From Methyloversatilis sp. (lineage in GTDB: Bacteria > Pseudomonadota > Gammaproteobacteria > Burkholderiales > Rhodocyclaceae), in contig JAEUNO010000012.1 of assembly GCA_016791045.1 (NCBI GenBank), positions 1 to 64,000 on the forward strand: 64,000 nt of DNA, read 5' to 3'. This document shows positions 41,066 to 51,652 of this stretch, piece by piece. How positions within the stretch are numbered: position 1 is the stretch's first letter; each line of letters begins with the position of its first letter. A program made the translations under genes and the position numbers. The notes beneath the pieces were generated by a model. The model made no database searches, was not told where the DNA came from, and worked only from the letters and a program-made list of their open reading frames with translations.

Positions 41066-42547
41066 ATGGGAAAGTCCACCGGTTTTCTTGAATTCCAGCG
41101 CCTGTCCGAGGCGTCGCTGCCGGTCGCCGAGCGCGTCCACAACTACCGCGAATTCGTGCTGCACCTGAGCGACGAAGAAGCCAAGGTGCAGGGTGCGCGC
41201 TGCATGGACTGCGGCATTCCGTTCTGCAACAACGGCTGCCCGGTCAACAACATTATTCCCGACTTCAACGACCTGGTGTATCGCCAGGACTGGAAGCAGG
41301 CGATCGATGTGCTGCACTCGACCAACAACTTCCCGGAGTTCACCGGCCGCATCTGCCCGGCGCCGTGCGAAGCCGCCTGTACGCTGACCATCAACAGCGA
41401 CGCGGTGGGCATCAAGTCGATCGAGCACGCCATCATCGACAAGGCCTGGGAAATGGGCTGGGTCGTGCCGCAGCCGCCGGCCGTGAAGACCGGCAAGAAG
41501 GTGGCTGTCGTCGGCTCCGGCCCGGCGGGCTTGGCGGTGGCGCAGCAACTGGCCCGCGTCGGCCACGACGTGACCGTGTTCGAGAAGAACAACCGCGTCG
41601 GCGGCCTGCTGCGTTACGGCATTCCCGACTTCAAGATGGAAAAGTCGCACATCGACCGTCGCGTCGCGCAGATGGAAGCCGAAGGCGTCAACTTCCGCAC
41701 CGGCGTGCGCATCGGTGATCTGCCCGAAGGTTCGCCGGTGCACAGCGACGCCGCAACGGTCATCAGCCCGGCGCAGCTGAACGCCGAGTTCGACGCCGTC
41801 GTGCTGGCGGGCGGTGCTGAACAGCCGCGCGACCTGCCGGTGCCGGGCCGCGACCTCGATGGCGTACATTTCGCGATGGACTTCCTGCCGCTGCAGAATC
41901 GCGTCGTCGCCGGCGACACCGTACCGAACCAGATCATGGCGACCGGCAAGCACGTCGTCGTGATCGGCGGCGGCGACACCGGTTCGGACTGCGTCGGCAC
42001 GTCGAACCGCCACGGCGCAGCCAGCGTGAGCCAGTTCGAACTGCTGCCGCAGCCGCCGGAAGCCGAAAACAAGCCGCTGGTGTGGCCGTACTGGCCGGTC
42101 AAGCTGCGCACATCGTCCAGCCATGAAGAAGGCTGCGAGCGCGACTGGGCGGTTGCGACCAAGGAATTCATCGGCCATGAAGACGGCCCGAATCGCGGCA
42201 AGGTCAAGCAGCTCAAGGCCGTCCGCGTCGAATGGAAAGACGGTCGCATGCAGGAAGTGCCGGGTTCGGAAACCCTGATGGACGCTGACCTCGTGCTGCT
42301 CGCGATGGGCTTCGTCAGCCCGGCGGCCAGCATTCTCGACAGCTTCGGCGTCGAGAAGGACGCCCGCGGCAATGCCAGGGCCACGACCGACGGTGAAGGC
42401 TGCTACGCCACCAGCGTGCCCAAGGTGTTCGCCGCCGGCGATATGCGCCGCGGCCAGTCGCTCGTCGTGTGGGCGATCCGTGAAGGTCGTCAGTGCGCCC
42501 GCGAAGTGGATGCCTTCCTCATGGGTAAGTCGACCCTCCCACGCTGA
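41066..42547 (+). CDS. gltD: Glutamate synthase (NADPH) small subunit
   Basis: A 493-aa FAD- and iron-sulfur-containing beta chain that passes electrons from NADPH to GltB. It has cysteine clusters [17 protein letters not shown] and [10 protein letters not shown], an FAD site [17 protein letters not shown], and an NADPH site [16 protein letters not shown]. The last 22 codons and downstream DNA are repeated three times in tandem (42482-42872). The stop at 42547 is within the first repeat. Confidence 0.96.
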   Translation: MGKSTGFLEFQRLSEASLPVAERVHNYREFVLHLSDEEAKVQGARCMDCGIPFCNNGCPVNNIIPDFNDLVYRQDWKQAIDVLHSTNNFPEFTGRICPAPCEAACTLTINSDAVGIKSIEHAIIDKAWEMGWVVPQPPAVKTGKKVAVVGSGPAGLAVAQQLARVGHDVTVFEKNNRVGGLLRYGIPDFKMEKSHIDRRVAQMEAEGVNFRTGVRIGDLPEGSPVHSDAATVISPAQLNAEFDAVVLAGGAEQPRDLPVPGRDLDGVHFAMDFLPLQNRVVAGDTVPNQIMATGKHVVVIGGGDTGSDCVGTSNRHGAASVSQFELLPQPPEAENKPLVWPYWPVKLRTSSSHEEGCERDWAVATKEFIGHEDGPNRGKVKQLKAVRVEWKDGRMQEVPGSETLMDADLVLLAMGFVSPAASILDSFGVEKDARGNARATTDGEGCYATSVPKVFAAGDMRRGQSLVVWAIREGRQCAREVDAFLMGKSTLPR

Positions 42548-42872
42548 TCGCCCGCCCTTCCCGGATCGCCCTGCGGGCGAAAAGGGGACGCCGGCCGACC
42601 GGCCAGCGTGGCGAAGGTCGTCAGTGCGCCCGCAAAGTGGATGCCTTCCTCATGGGTAAGTCGACCCTGCCGCGCTGATCGCCCGCCCTTCCCGGATCGC
42701 CCTGCGGGCGAAAAGGGACGCCGGCCGACCGGCCGGCGTGGCGAAGGTCGTCAGTGCGCCCGCAAAGTGGATGCCTTCCTCATGGGTGAGTCGACCCTCC
42801 CACGCTGATCGCCCGCCCTTCCCGGATCGCCCTGCGGGCGAAAAGGGACGCCGACCGACCGGCCGGCGTGGC
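42482..42872 (+). repeat. Three tandem ~130-bp copies of the gltD 3' end
   Basis: Units start at 42482 (131 bp), 42613 (130 bp) and 42743 (130 bp). Each carries the last codons of gltD (encoding a segment like [13 protein letters not shown]), a stop, the palindrome tcgccc/gggcga, and a second palindrome around ccggccgaccggccgg. The copies differ by a few substitutions, and the short coding segment stays in frame in all three. The array is a local amplification that leaves gltD intact. Confidence 0.95.
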
Positions 42873-43033
42873 GAGGGGCTCCAGCGCGCCATCGCCTCCA
42901 GGGGCGCAGCGGGAGTTTCGGCGAGCATTGCCCGCCGCCCGTCTCCCGCCGAACCGGCTTTCCATGCAAGGTCAGCCGTGTGAGGCTTCCTTCGAAAAAA
43001 ACAGCGACTTTTCAAGCACCCGCGACGTTTTTC
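42873..43033. other. Intergenic spacer between gltD repeats and REP array
   Basis: This 161-bp stretch shows no coding signals or clear promoter. A segment starting near 42958 (gctttccatgcaaggtcagc) is similar, though not identical, to one on the far side of the REP array near 43545, which hints at an old flanking duplication. Confidence 0.35.
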
Positions 43034-43490
43034 GCAGGAGCGACCCCCGGTCGCGATCGGCGCGATGATCATGTGCCGTCACGTATGCGGAGGATGGGAT
43101 CGCGAGCGGGGCTCGCTCCTACAAGAACGTTGCCTCGGCTGTAGGAGCGACCCCCGGTCGCGATCGGCGCGTCGATCGTGCGCAGGTGCGTGTTCAGAGG
43201 GTGGGATCGCGAGCAGGGCTCGCTCCTACGGGAAACCGTGCCTCCGCTCTGTAGGAGCGACCCCCGGTCGCGATCGGCGCGTCGATCGTGCGCAGGTGCG
43301 TGTTCAGAGAGCGGAATCGCGAGCGGGGCTCGCTCCTACAAGAACGTTGCCTCGGCTGTAGGAGCGACCCTCGGTCGCGATCGGCGCGTCGATCGTGCGC
43401 AGGTGCGTGTTCAGAGGGTGGGATCGCGAGCAGGGCTCGCTCCTACAAGAACGTGCGACCCCTGTAGGAGCGACCCTTGGTCGCGATCCG
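43034..43490. repeat. Tandem REP-type palindrome array, ~107-bp period
   Basis: Elements of the form gtaggagcgacccccggtcg and the inverted form ggatcgcgagcggggctcgc alternate. Plus-type units begin at 43034, 43141, 43251, 43358 and 43464, a spacing of 106-110 bp. An inverted partner lies in each interval, near 43095, 43203, 43313 and 43420. The spacers between partners are conserved too, including gtgcgcaggtgcgtgttcag. This is a BIME/REPIN-like array. It is not CRISPR, because the intervals are themselves repeated. Confidence 0.9.
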
Positions 43491-43609
43491 TACCTCAATC
43501 ATGCGATCTGGCATTTCTGGCAGACCGGGGCCGCCTGCAGAGCCTGCTTGCCATGCAGGGACAGCGGTGTGTGTCGCCTGCGAAACCCTCAGTGTGAGCC
43601 GGCGTGGTG

Positions 43610-44125
43610 CTACGGCAACTTCCGCATCAACATCGGCCGCTCGGCCGGCGGCGCCGGGGGGCGGATCGGCGGGTACAGCGGCTGGGTCGGGAAATGTCGC
43701 CGCACGATACGCGGCGGCACACCATAAAGGCTGTCGTCGAGCACGGCCGGATCGTCGCAATCCACCCGGCGCTGCGCCTCACACCGCTTTCTCGCCGCGA
43801 GGCGGGCGTTTTCTTCCTGTTCGCGGGCTTCGGCGGCCTGGTTGGCGGATTGCTGGCGCAGCGCCTGTTCGACCTCATCGCGTACCGCGTTGCGGTCGAG
43901 ATTGTCGGTCGGACGCACCGCTGCCGGTGCGTCGGCCGTTGCGCCCGGTGGTCGCGTCACCTTGAGCGGATCCACCGTCGGTACCGGCGTCGAGCGCACG
44001 CCGGCCGGCGGCGTGTGACCGTAGTTGATCACCCCGTTCTCGTCCTTCCAGCGATGCACCGTGTCGGCGGTCGCGATCGTGCTGAAAGAAATCAGCGCGG
44101 CGATGTAAAGCGATCCGTATCTCAT
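43610..44125 (-). CDS. DUF4124 domain exported protein
   Basis: A 171-aa secreted protein. The signal peptide ends near STIATA. A DUF4124-type domain follows ([20 protein letters not shown]), then a charged coiled segment with many Gln and Glu residues ([19 protein letters not shown]) and a Pro-rich C-terminus. The function is unknown. I place the start at ATG 44125 because the signal peptide begins there; ATGs at 44146 and 44155 are also in frame. It is divergent from glmU. Confidence 0.8.
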   Translation of the reverse strand: MRYGSLYIAALISFSTIATADTVHRWKDENGVINYGHTPPAGVRSTPVPTVDPLKVTRPPGATADAPAAVRPTDNLDRNAVRDEVEQALRQQSANQAAEAREQEENARLAARKRCEAQRRVDCDDPAVLDDSLYGVPPRIVRRHFPTQPLYPPIRPPAPPAERPMLMRKLP

Positions 44126-44281
44126 GTCGTAAGTACTCGAAGCCATAGCCTTCATTGGTCCGCATACGCGGCCTCAGGTTGCATTGCCGATGCACTTTCC
44201 CGGCTGTGCGAGAACTGCTGCGCAGCAGGCCAATGCCCCCCAATGCTAGAGTTGATGCGGTTTTCCGCTACAGGGTGTCCG

Positions 44282-45640
44282 ATGCAGATTGTTATCCTCG
44301 CCGCCGGTCAGGGCAAGCGCATGCGTTCCGCGCTGCCCAAGGTGTTGCAACCGCTTTCCGACCGCCCGCTGCTCGGGCACGTGCTGCGCACCGCCGCTTC
44401 GTTGCAGCCCTCGCGCACCTGTGTGGTGTATGGCCATGGCGGTGACGCCGTGCGCGCCGCCTTCTCCGATCTGCAGGTCGACTGGGCGCTGCAGGCCGAA
44501 CAACTGGGTACCGGCCATGCCGTGATGCAGGCGCTGCCTGCGTTGTCGCGCGAGGAACCGGTACTCATCCTCTACGGCGACGTGCCGCTGCTGCGCGCCG
44601 ACACGCTGGTCAAGCTGGCCGAAGCGGCCGGCGACGACAAGCTGGCCATCCTCACCGTCACGCTCGACGACCCCACCGGCTACGGTCGCATTGTGCGCGA
44701 TGCCGCCGGTCGCATCGTGCGCATCGTCGAGCAGAAGGACGCGACCGAGGGCGAGCGCAAGATCCACGAAGTGAACACCGGCATCATGGTGGTGCCCGGT
44801 GCACGGCTGGCCGGCTGGCTCACCCACCTGTCGAACGACAACGCGCAGCGCGAGTACTACCTGACCGACGTGGTCGCCGCTGCCGTGCGCGACGGCGTAC
44901 CCGTGGTGAGCACGCAACCGGCGCGCGTTTCTGAAACGCTCGGCGTGAACGACAAGGCGCAACTGGCCGACCTCGAACGCACCCATCAGCGCGAAAACGC
45001 CGAACGCCTGCTGACCGAGGGCGTCACGCTGCGCGACCCGGCACGCATCGACGTGCGCGGCGAGCTGATCTGCGGACGCGACGTCGAGATCGACATCGGC
45101 TGCATCTTCGAAGGCCGCGTCGAACTGGGCGACGGCGTCGTCGTCGGCGCCCACTCGGTGCTGCGCAACGTCACCATCGCCGCCGGCACGCGCATCGCGC
45201 CGTTCTGCCACTTCGACGACGCCACGGTCGGCGCCGGCTGCCAGCTCGGCCCGTACGCCCGCCTGCGTCCCGGCGCCAGGCTGGCCGAAGACGTGCACAT
45301 CGGCAATTTCGTCGAGGTGAAAAACAGCGACATCGCCGCCCACAGCAAGGCCAACCACCTGGCCTACGTCGGCGACGCCACCGTCGGCAGCCGCGTGAAC
45401 ATCGGCGCCGGCACCATCTGCTGCAATTACGATGGCGCGAACAAATTCCGTACCGTGATCGAAGACGATGTGTTCATCGGCTCCGACACCCAGCTCGTGG
45501 CGCCGGTCACCGTCGGCCGCGGCGCCACGCTCGGTGCGGGCACCACGCTGACCCAGGACGCACCGCCGGGCCAGCTCACGATTGCCCGCGCCCGCCAGAT
45601 CACGATCACCGGCTGGACCCGGCCGGTGAAGAAGAAGTAA
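44282..45640 (+). CDS. glmU: Bifunctional GlmU
   Basis: A 452-aa enzyme that acetylates glucosamine-1-phosphate and then uridylylates it to UDP-GlcNAc, the precursor for peptidoglycan and LPS. It has the N-terminal pyrophosphorylase motif [18 protein letters not shown] with LYGDVPLL. The C-terminal left-handed beta-helix has hexapeptide repeats and [28 protein letters not shown]. It lies 50 bp upstream of glmS, probably one operon. A TAGAGT at 44247-44252 may be the -10. Confidence 0.96.
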   Translation: MQIVILAAGQGKRMRSALPKVLQPLSDRPLLGHVLRTAASLQPSRTCVVYGHGGDAVRAAFSDLQVDWALQAEQLGTGHAVMQALPALSREEPVLILYGDVPLLRADTLVKLAEAAGDDKLAILTVTLDDPTGYGRIVRDAAGRIVRIVEQKDATEGERKIHEVNTGIMVVPGARLAGWLTHLSNDNAQREYYLTDVVAAAVRDGVPVVSTQPARVSETLGVNDKAQLADLERTHQRENAERLLTEGVTLRDPARIDVRGELICGRDVEIDIGCIFEGRVELGDGVVVGAHSVLRNVTIAAGTRIAPFCHFDDATVGAGCQLGPYARLRPGARLAEDVHIGNFVEVKNSDIAAHSKANHLAYVGDATVGSRVNIGAGTICCNYDGANKFRTVIEDDVFIGSDTQLVAPVTVGRGATLGAGTTLTQDAPPGQLTIARARQITITGWTRPVKKK

Positions 45641-45690
45641 GGCTTTTCCCTACCCGAATCTTGCGCAGCTCTGCTTAAAGGAACGTCCCC

Positions 45691-47529
45691 ATGTGCGGCA
45701 TCGTTGCGGCCATCTCCGGCCAGAATATCGTCCCCGTCCTGCTCGAAGGACTGCGCAAGCTCGAATACCGCGGCTATGACTCGGCCGGTCTGGCCGTGCT
45801 CAATGGTGCGCAGGGCACCCAGCTGCGCCGCCTGCGCTCGGTCGGCCGCGTGGCCGAACTGGCCGCCCAGGCCGACGAACAGAAGCTGGAAGCGTCGATC
45901 GGCATCGCGCACACGCGCTGGGCCACGCACGGCGTGCCGTCGGAGCGCAACGCCCACCCGCACATCAGTGAGGGTCTGGCCGTGGTGCACAACGGCATCA
46001 TCGAAAACTTCGAGCCGCTGCGCGCCCGCCTGACCGGGCTGGGTTACACCTTCACGTCGGAAACCGACACCGAAGTGATCGCCCACCTGGTGCGTCACCA
46101 CCTGAAGACGACCCCCGATCTGATCGACGCGGTGCGCGCCACCTGCGCAGAGCTGATCGGCGCCTACGCCATCGCCATCGTCACCGAAGGCGAAGATTCG
46201 CGCATCGTCGTGTCGCGCCACGGCTCGCCGCTGGTGCTCGGCCTGTCGGACAACGGCAACTACGCCGCGTCCGACACCTCGGCGCTGCTGCAGGTCACGC
46301 GCAATATGGTCTATCTGGAAGACGGCGACATGGCCGAACTCACGCGCACCTCGATGCGTGTGTTCCGTCTCGACGGCACGCCGGTCGAGCGCGCGGTGCA
46401 GGTGAGTCAGCTGTCGGCCGACGCGGTCGAACTGGGCACCTTCCGCCACTACATGCAGAAAGAGATTTTCGAACAGCCGGCTGCGCTGTCGAACACGCTG
46501 GAAATGCTCGCCCAGGCGCGCTCGATCACGCCCAACCTGTTCGGCGCCGAAGCCGACAACGTGTTCCGCTCGGTGCGCCGCGTGCTCGTGCTCGCCTGCG
46601 GCACCAGCTATCACGCCGGTCTGGTCGCCCGCTACTGGCTCGAAGACGTCGCCGGCATCGAATGCAGCGTCGAAATTGCCAGCGAATACCGCTACCGCAA
46701 GCCGGTCGCCGATCCGGATACGCTGGTCGTCACCATTTCGCAGTCGGGCGAAACCGCGGACACGCTCGCTGCGCTGAAGTACGCCAAGTCGCTCGGCATG
46801 ATGCACACGCTGTCGATCTGCAACGTGCCCGAGTCGGCCATCGTGCGCGAATCGTCGCTCCGCTTCATCACCCGCGCCGGCCCGGAAATCGGCGTCGCCT
46901 CGACCAAGGCCTACACCACCCAGCTCGCCGCACTGGCGCTGCTCACGCTCGCCGTCGCCAAGACGCGCGGCACGCTCAGCGTCGCGCAGGAAGAGAAATA
47001 CCTGAAGGCGCTGCGCCATCTGCCCAGCGCGGTCACCCGCGTGCTCGAACTCGAGCCGCAGATCCAGGCCTGGGCCGAACGCTTCGCGATGAAGCAGCAC
47101 GCGCTCTTCCTCGGTCGCGGCCAGCACTACCCGATCGCGCTCGAAGGCGCCTTGAAGCTAAAGGAAATTTCCTACATCCACGCCGAAGCCTATCCGGCCG
47201 GCGAACTGAAGCATGGCCCGCTGGCGCTGGTCGACCGCGACATGCCGGTCATCGCCATCGCCCCGAACGACGCGCTGATCGAAAAACTCAAGAGCAATAT
47301 CCAGGAAGTGCGCGCGCGCGGCGGCGAGCTCTACGTCATCGCCGACGCCGGCACCGAAATGGTCGAAGGCGAAGGCCTGCACATCCTGAACATGCCGGAG
47401 AACTACGGCCTGCTGTCACCGGTGCTGCACGTCATCCCGCTGCAACTGCTGGCCTATCACGCGGCGCTGGTGAAGGGCACGGATGTGGACAAGCCGCGCA
47501 ATCTGGCGAAGAGCGTGACGGTGGAGTGA
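45691..47529 (+). CDS. glmS: Glutamine-fructose-6-phosphate aminotransferase
   Basis: A 612-aa isomerising aminotransferase that makes glucosamine-6-phosphate. Cys2 is the glutaminase nucleophile (MCGIVAAI). Two SIS domains follow ([13 protein letters not shown] and SQSGETADT), ending in the normal KSVTVE. AAAGGA precedes the ATG. The end of glmS is the standard Tn7-type attachment region in many bacteria. A decayed copy of part of it lies at 52117-52197. Confidence 0.96.
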   Translation: MCGIVAAISGQNIVPVLLEGLRKLEYRGYDSAGLAVLNGAQGTQLRRLRSVGRVAELAAQADEQKLEASIGIAHTRWATHGVPSERNAHPHISEGLAVVHNGIIENFEPLRARLTGLGYTFTSETDTEVIAHLVRHHLKTTPDLIDAVRATCAELIGAYAIAIVTEGEDSRIVVSRHGSPLVLGLSDNGNYAASDTSALLQVTRNMVYLEDGDMAELTRTSMRVFRLDGTPVERAVQVSQLSADAVELGTFRHYMQKEIFEQPAALSNTLEMLAQARSITPNLFGAEADNVFRSVRRVLVLACGTSYHAGLVARYWLEDVAGIECSVEIASEYRYRKPVADPDTLVVTISQSGETADTLAALKYAKSLGMMHTLSICNVPESAIVRESSLRFITRAGPEIGVASTKAYTTQLAALALLTLAVAKTRGTLSVAQEEKYLKALRHLPSAVTRVLELEPQIQAWAERFAMKQHALFLGRGQHYPIALEGALKLKEISYIHAEAYPAGELKHGPLALVDRDMPVIAIAPNDALIEKLKSNIQEVRARGGELYVIADAGTEMVEGEGLHILNMPENYGLLSPVLHVIPLQLLAYHAALVKGTDVDKPRNLAKSVTVE

Positions 47530-47556
47530 GGCGCACCGCACGCACTTCGCTGCCCA

Positions 47557-48717
47557 TCATCCGGGGCGGTTCAGTGCGTCGGGAATGAAGCCTTCCGCCG
47601 CCAACGCACGGATCACGCCGCGCAGCAGCACGTTGTTGCTGAAACCCACGGTGTACTGACGCGCTCCGTCGCGGATCGGCACGAGCATCCGGCGCTCCAC
47701 GAGCTTGCGGATCTGGTAGGTGCGCTGGGCTTCCGTCATTGCGGGCATCGCGTCTTTCAGGTCACTCGCCTTGGCGACCCCTGCGTGCGCCGTCGCCATG
47801 AGCACCCGCTCTTCCATGTGGGTCAATGATTCGCGCTCGCGCGCGTGGCGCAACGCCGGCGTCAGGATGTGCTCGATGAGGTAGTGCTGGTCGGTCAGCC
47901 GGGCCACCTTGCCCAGTTCGTCGAGCACGCCGGACAGCACGTAGGTGCACCACGCCTCCCGCCCTTCCAGTGCGCCGGTGTCCGCCTGACTGAGCATGGC
48001 GTAGTAGCGATCGCGGTCGTTGCAAAACACCGCGGTCGGGTTCAGCACCCGTCCGCCTGCCTTGACGTCGAAACCGTACTTGATCATCAAGGTGTAGGTC
48101 AGCAGCCGGACCACCCGACCGTTGCCATTGCCGAAGGGGTGTATCCACGCGAAACGGTGGTGCGCGAGCGCCACCTTGATCAGGTCGTACTTGGGCGGGG
48201 CGGGCTGGTTGATGAAGGCCACCAGTTCGCTCATGTACTGCGGCACCTGCAGCGCCTCGGGCGGAAGGTGGTCGGACTGCGAAATCTGCACCGACCCCTG
48301 CCGGTAGGCGCCGGGCGTGGCGTCACCCTCACGCTGCAATTCGCGCACCGTCAGCGCATGCAGCTCGCGCACGAAATGCTCGGTGATGTCGTCGCCCGGT
48401 GCGAAATGCGCTTCGATGAAGGTCATGGCCTCTTCGATATTGGCCATTTCGCGCAGCGTATCGCTCACGGTCGCCGCACTTGCTTCGAGCCGGCTTTCGA
48501 CGTAGTCGGCCAGCGTCGTGTGGTTGCCCTCGATACGGGCCGAACCCAGGCTTTCCAGCATGTGGAAGATCTGCTTGAGCTGGAAGAACACCGGTGCTGG
48601 CGTGCTGCCTTCCAGCCGCAGGCGGCGCAGATGTTCCAGCTCGGTCACCACATCGACGAGCGGCGAGTCGAAGGCGGGGTTGAGCAAACTCAGGTCATGG
48701 TGGCGAAAGGCTGGCAT
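47557..48717 (-). CDS. Fic family protein with C-terminal winged helix
   Basis: A 386-aa Fic protein. The AMP-transferase motif HPFGNGNGR is at residues 193-201. An N-terminal inhibitory motif of the (S/T)xxxE(G/N) type, SARIEG, sits near 59-64, so it is probably self-inhibited. A Fic_N-like region precedes it, and the C-terminal ~80 residues resemble a winged helix ([28 protein letters not shown]). ATG 48717 is chosen over TTG 48723. It converges on glmS and starts the accessory block. The target is unknown. Confidence 0.9.
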   Translation of the reverse strand: MPAFRHHDLSLLNPAFDSPLVDVVTELEHLRRLRLEGSTPAPVFFQLKQIFHMLESLGSARIEGNHTTLADYVESRLEASAATVSDTLREMANIEEAMTFIEAHFAPGDDITEHFVRELHALTVRELQREGDATPGAYRQGSVQISQSDHLPPEALQVPQYMSELVAFINQPAPPKYDLIKVALAHHRFAWIHPFGNGNGRVVRLLTYTLMIKYGFDVKAGGRVLNPTAVFCNDRDRYYAMLSQADTGALEGREAWCTYVLSGVLDELGKVARLTDQHYLIEHILTPALRHARERESLTHMEERVLMATAHAGVAKASDLKDAMPAMTEAQRTYQIRKLVERRMLVPIRDGARQYTVGFSNNVLLRGVIRALAAEGFIPDALNRPG

Positions 48718-48957
48718 GAGCAACCCGTGCGTCGAAATGGAACCCGGATCATAGATTATCTGTAATCGCCTTAACCGGTATCTTTAAAATCAGAAAAAAA
48801 GTGCTTCAGAACAATTGACTGAAGAGTGTCCGCATAAAAATATCTTGAAATCCACGGAGTTTTTTCTGCAGTGCCCACCCTGAACATCTTGAATGTTTGC
48901 CACGGGGGCACGCACCCAGACTTCCGCACCCGAGCCGCAATCGCAGCCGGGTCTTTC

Positions 48958-48983
48958 GTGGGAGCGAGCTTGCTCGCCATTGC
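48958..48983. repeat. REP-type palindrome
   Basis: The sequence gtgggagcgagcttgctcgc and its flank form a short palindrome typical of REP elements. It recurs almost unchanged at 49348-49373. Confidence 0.8.
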
Positions 48984-49135
48984 GCCGGCAACCAAAGCCC
49001 GCGACCTGCGGAAGCTCTGTCATGGCGAAGCCATTTCCACGAGACGCGCGATCCGAGCAGGACTGCATCACAGCGGGTTCCGCGTGTCCGCCCGAGCACG
49101 CGCCGCGCATTATCTGAAATTATCTTGATTTGGAT

Positions 49136-49158
49136 AATTGCCTATTTTTTAGGCAATT
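49136..49158. repeat. AT-rich inverted repeat
   Basis: The arms aattgccta and taggcaatt pair around a TTTTT loop. It has no following T run. It could be a cruciform, a binding site or an end sequence of a lost element. Confidence 0.5.
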
Positions 49159-49347
49159 ACGCCAAGGCAGCACGCAGTACGTATTACGTCCATCGTCCGT
49201 TCGGGTGCGTGAGAGTGCCCTAATCATATGATTCGTATAGGTTGTCCAGGCCCGGGCTGCAGTCCTTCCCCTGTTGTCGACGAGGTGCTCATTCTCTACG
49301 CCGCTCGGCACACAGCGTTCCCGCGCCGGGGCCGGGCGCCCGGCCTT

Positions 49348-49373
49348 GTGGGAGCGAGCTTGCTCGCGATTGC
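49348..49373. repeat. REP-type palindrome
   Basis: This is the second copy of the 48958-48983 REP type, in the same orientation and differing at one position near its end. The two copies flank the AT-rich segment. Confidence 0.8.
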
Positions 49374-49570
49374 TGCCTGAAACGAAGCGGCGGGCGAACC
49401 CTGCCGTGTGGACAACTCCGCTGAAGCTTGCCGTTCCGCGCGCCCTTCAGGCCAAGCCGATGTCCTTGTGCTAGTTTTGGCCCCACGAACCCGCCTTGCG
49501 CGCCCGATCCGCTTCCCGGGCGCACGCCGCGGCTTCATTTCACTCGCATCTGACTTCGCAGGGGAATGCC

Positions 49571-51085
49571 ATGGCACACCGGTTCGTCGCGTTGCGCAAG
49601 GACGGCAAGAAAACCTGGCTGCACGACGAGGCCGGCCGCAAGGTGCGCGAAGTCATCTGGGGCGACTACCTGACGGTGAAGCGCACGCTGGACGACGGCC
49701 GGCTCGAGATCGACTGGGCGGCGCGCTCGCCCGACAAGCGCCGCACGCTGTACATTCCGGCCGAAGACACCGTCGAGCGGCGCCCGCTCGAGATCGTGTT
49801 CGTCGACGTGGGGCAGGGCGACGGCGCGGTGCTCATTTCGCCCGAAACCGGCAAGGACGAACGCATCATCGTCATCGACGCCGGCAAGGAGGGCAATATG
49901 CGTGCCTTCCTGAACGCACGCTTCAAGAGCTACCGCGGCTTCAACTTCCATGCCGCGGTCGTGACGCATCCCGACAACGACCACTATCTCGGCTTCCAGG
50001 CGCTGTTCAGCGACCACAAGATCGGCTTCAGGACGGTCTATCACAACGGCTTGGTCGAGCGCGCCGTCACCGGCACCTGGGCCAAGCTCGGCGGCGAGCC
50101 GGTAGCCGATCCGGCAAGCGGCGTGTCGTACGTGACCGCGCTGGCGGTCGACAAGGCCGACGTGACGCGCCTGTTCGGCGCGCTGCCGGCCAACACCCGC
50201 TACGAATTTCCGAAGCTGATGCAGGCTGCGCTGCAGAACCCGAAGATCGGCACGCTGCGCATGCTGTCGACCGAACATGCCAGACGCGAAGGCGGTGTCG
50301 CATGGATGCCTGACTTCGCGCCGTCGAACCGGCGTGGCTACACCATCCGCGTGCTCGGTCCGGTGGTCGAAAAGGGGCCCGGCGGCAAACCCGCCCTGCG
50401 CCGGCTGAAGAGCTACGGCGAAACGAAGAACGGTCATTCGGTGCTGCTCAGGCTGCAGTACGGACAGTTTTCCGTGCTGTTCGGCGGCGACCTGAACGAG
50501 CCGGCCGAGAAATTCCTGCTGCAGCACTACACCGGCCGCGCAACCTTCCCGAAGCCGGGCACACCCGACCACGACGCCATGGTGGCCGAGGCGCAGAAAA
50601 CCTTCCGCTCCGAGGTGATGAAATCCTGTCACCACGGCTCCGAGAAAGTGACCGACGCCTTCCTCGCCGCCGTCAATCCGGCCGCCTTCATCATTTCGTC
50701 GGGCGACCAGGAAGGGCACGTCCACCCCCGCCCCGACCTGCTGGGCCGCCTCGGCCGCTACGGCCGCGGCGACGCGCCCGTCATCCTGTCCACCGAACTG
50801 CAGCGCTCGTCGCGCCCGCTCGAAGACGGCGCGCAGGTGCAGAAACTGCTCGACCGCATCGACGCCCTGGCCACCACACTGTCACCCGAAGCGCTCGACG
50901 CCATCAAGCTCGACGTGAAGGAACTGGCACGCAGCAATGTGGAGGTGTACGGCGCGATCTACCTGAAGACCGACGGCGAGCGGTTGATGACCGCCTTTCG
51001 CATCGAGACCGGGTTGGAGCTGGAAAAGTGGTTTTCGTTTCGGTACGCGTTCAATGCGGAGGGGGAGTTGGTGCGGACGGATTGA
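49571..51085 (+). CDS. Stand-alone MBL-fold hydrolase (ComEC-like)
   Basis: A 504-aa protein with a metallo-beta-lactamase fold like the ComEC/Rec2 soluble domain. It has LEIVFVDVGQGDGAVLI, then metal motif THPDNDHYLGF near residue 135, FSVLFGGDLN, and MKSCHHGSEKVTDAFL. A short unrelated N-terminal domain (residues 1-70) and a C-terminal region of about 100 residues are added. No membrane helix or signal peptide is present, so it is cytosolic. The ATG at 49571 has AGGGGA 5 nt upstream. Similar proteins occur in defence loci such as type I AVAST, but no protease partner is adjacent. Confidence 0.82.
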   Translation: MAHRFVALRKDGKKTWLHDEAGRKVREVIWGDYLTVKRTLDDGRLEIDWAARSPDKRRTLYIPAEDTVERRPLEIVFVDVGQGDGAVLISPETGKDERIIVIDAGKEGNMRAFLNARFKSYRGFNFHAAVVTHPDNDHYLGFQALFSDHKIGFRTVYHNGLVERAVTGTWAKLGGEPVADPASGVSYVTALAVDKADVTRLFGALPANTRYEFPKLMQAALQNPKIGTLRMLSTEHARREGGVAWMPDFAPSNRRGYTIRVLGPVVEKGPGGKPALRRLKSYGETKNGHSVLLRLQYGQFSVLFGGDLNEPAEKFLLQHYTGRATFPKPGTPDHDAMVAEAQKTFRSEVMKSCHHGSEKVTDAFLAAVNPAAFIISSGDQEGHVHPRPDLLGRLGRYGRGDAPVILSTELQRSSRPLEDGAQVQKLLDRIDALATTLSPEALDAIKLDVKELARSNVEVYGAIYLKTDGERLMTAFRIETGLELEKWFSFRYAFNAEGELVRTD

Positions 51086-51331
51086 ACGCGCGTACCGTTT
51101 CCGGTCGCGGGACGCGCCACCTGCACCTGATCGTTCACACAACTGCCGCATGCTCCGCCCTCCAGCGGCAGCACCTGTCCGGTCAAGCGACGTGGAAGTG
51201 CGCGCCTCGACCTCTACGCCGATATGAATGACCCGCCTCGCAGTACCCGACTTGCTGAGATAGGCTGCACCGAATTCTGTCATCTACCCACCCTCCAGGG
51301 AGCGAGCCATGGTTTTTTCTGCAGTGATGTC

Positions 51332-51568
51332 GTGCCCTTCACTCAGGCACGCGCCAATCTTTCCGAACTCGCCGACCAGGCCAAGGCCGGCGCAGAAAAG
51401 ATCATCACCAAGAACGGTGAAAGCTACGTGGCCCTGATCGACGCCGACCGGCTCGACTATTACCACCGGCTGGAACGCGAGCGCATCCACCTGCTGCTGA
51501 TTGACGATGCACGGCGCGGTCTGGCCGACGTCGTCGCTGGGCGCACCCAGGTGGCCGATGCTGTGTAG
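51332..51568 (+). CDS. Phd/YefM-type antitoxin, start uncertain
   Basis: The open frame encodes FTQARANLSELADQAKAGAEK and ITKNGESYVALIDADRL, the DNA-binding domain of Phd/YefM antitoxins, then a toxin-binding tail. A perfect ribosome-binding site (GGGAG) precedes an ATG at 51309 in another frame. One more T in the T6 run at 51313-51318 would join that ATG to the antitoxin frame. As read, initiation may be at GTG 51332 without a ribosome-binding site, or upstream at 51224. It is paired with the ParE-like gene 84 bp downstream. Confidence 0.75.
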   Translation: MPFTQARANLSELADQAKAGAEKIITKNGESYVALIDADRLDYYHRLERERIHLLLIDDARRGLADVVAGRTQVADAV

Positions 51569-51652
51569 CCGGGCTGCAGCAGCGTCGCGCGAAGGGGGCG
51601 GTGGCAGTCGCCAGCGAGGCTGTTCCTTCCACCGGCAAAGCCCGAAAGACGC

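Larger units (their letters stand above)
48718..49570. other. 853-bp AT-richer intergenic region
   Basis: No gene is supported. It is visibly richer in A/T than its surroundings. It contains two 26-bp REP-type palindromes, a ctgaag/cttcag hairpin near 48803-48824, and a 9-bp AT-rich stem at 49136-49158. Open frames across it are read through REP elements and lack ribosome-binding sites. Confidence 0.6.

Noticed and set aside
43034-43490. Possible CRISPR array
   Set aside because: Intervals between repeats are themselves conserved and the repeats are palindromic REP units; no cas gene is present.
43477-43965. Open frame overlapping the DUF4124 gene and REP sequence
   Set aside because: It lacks a ribosome-binding site and overlaps an established gene on the other strand.
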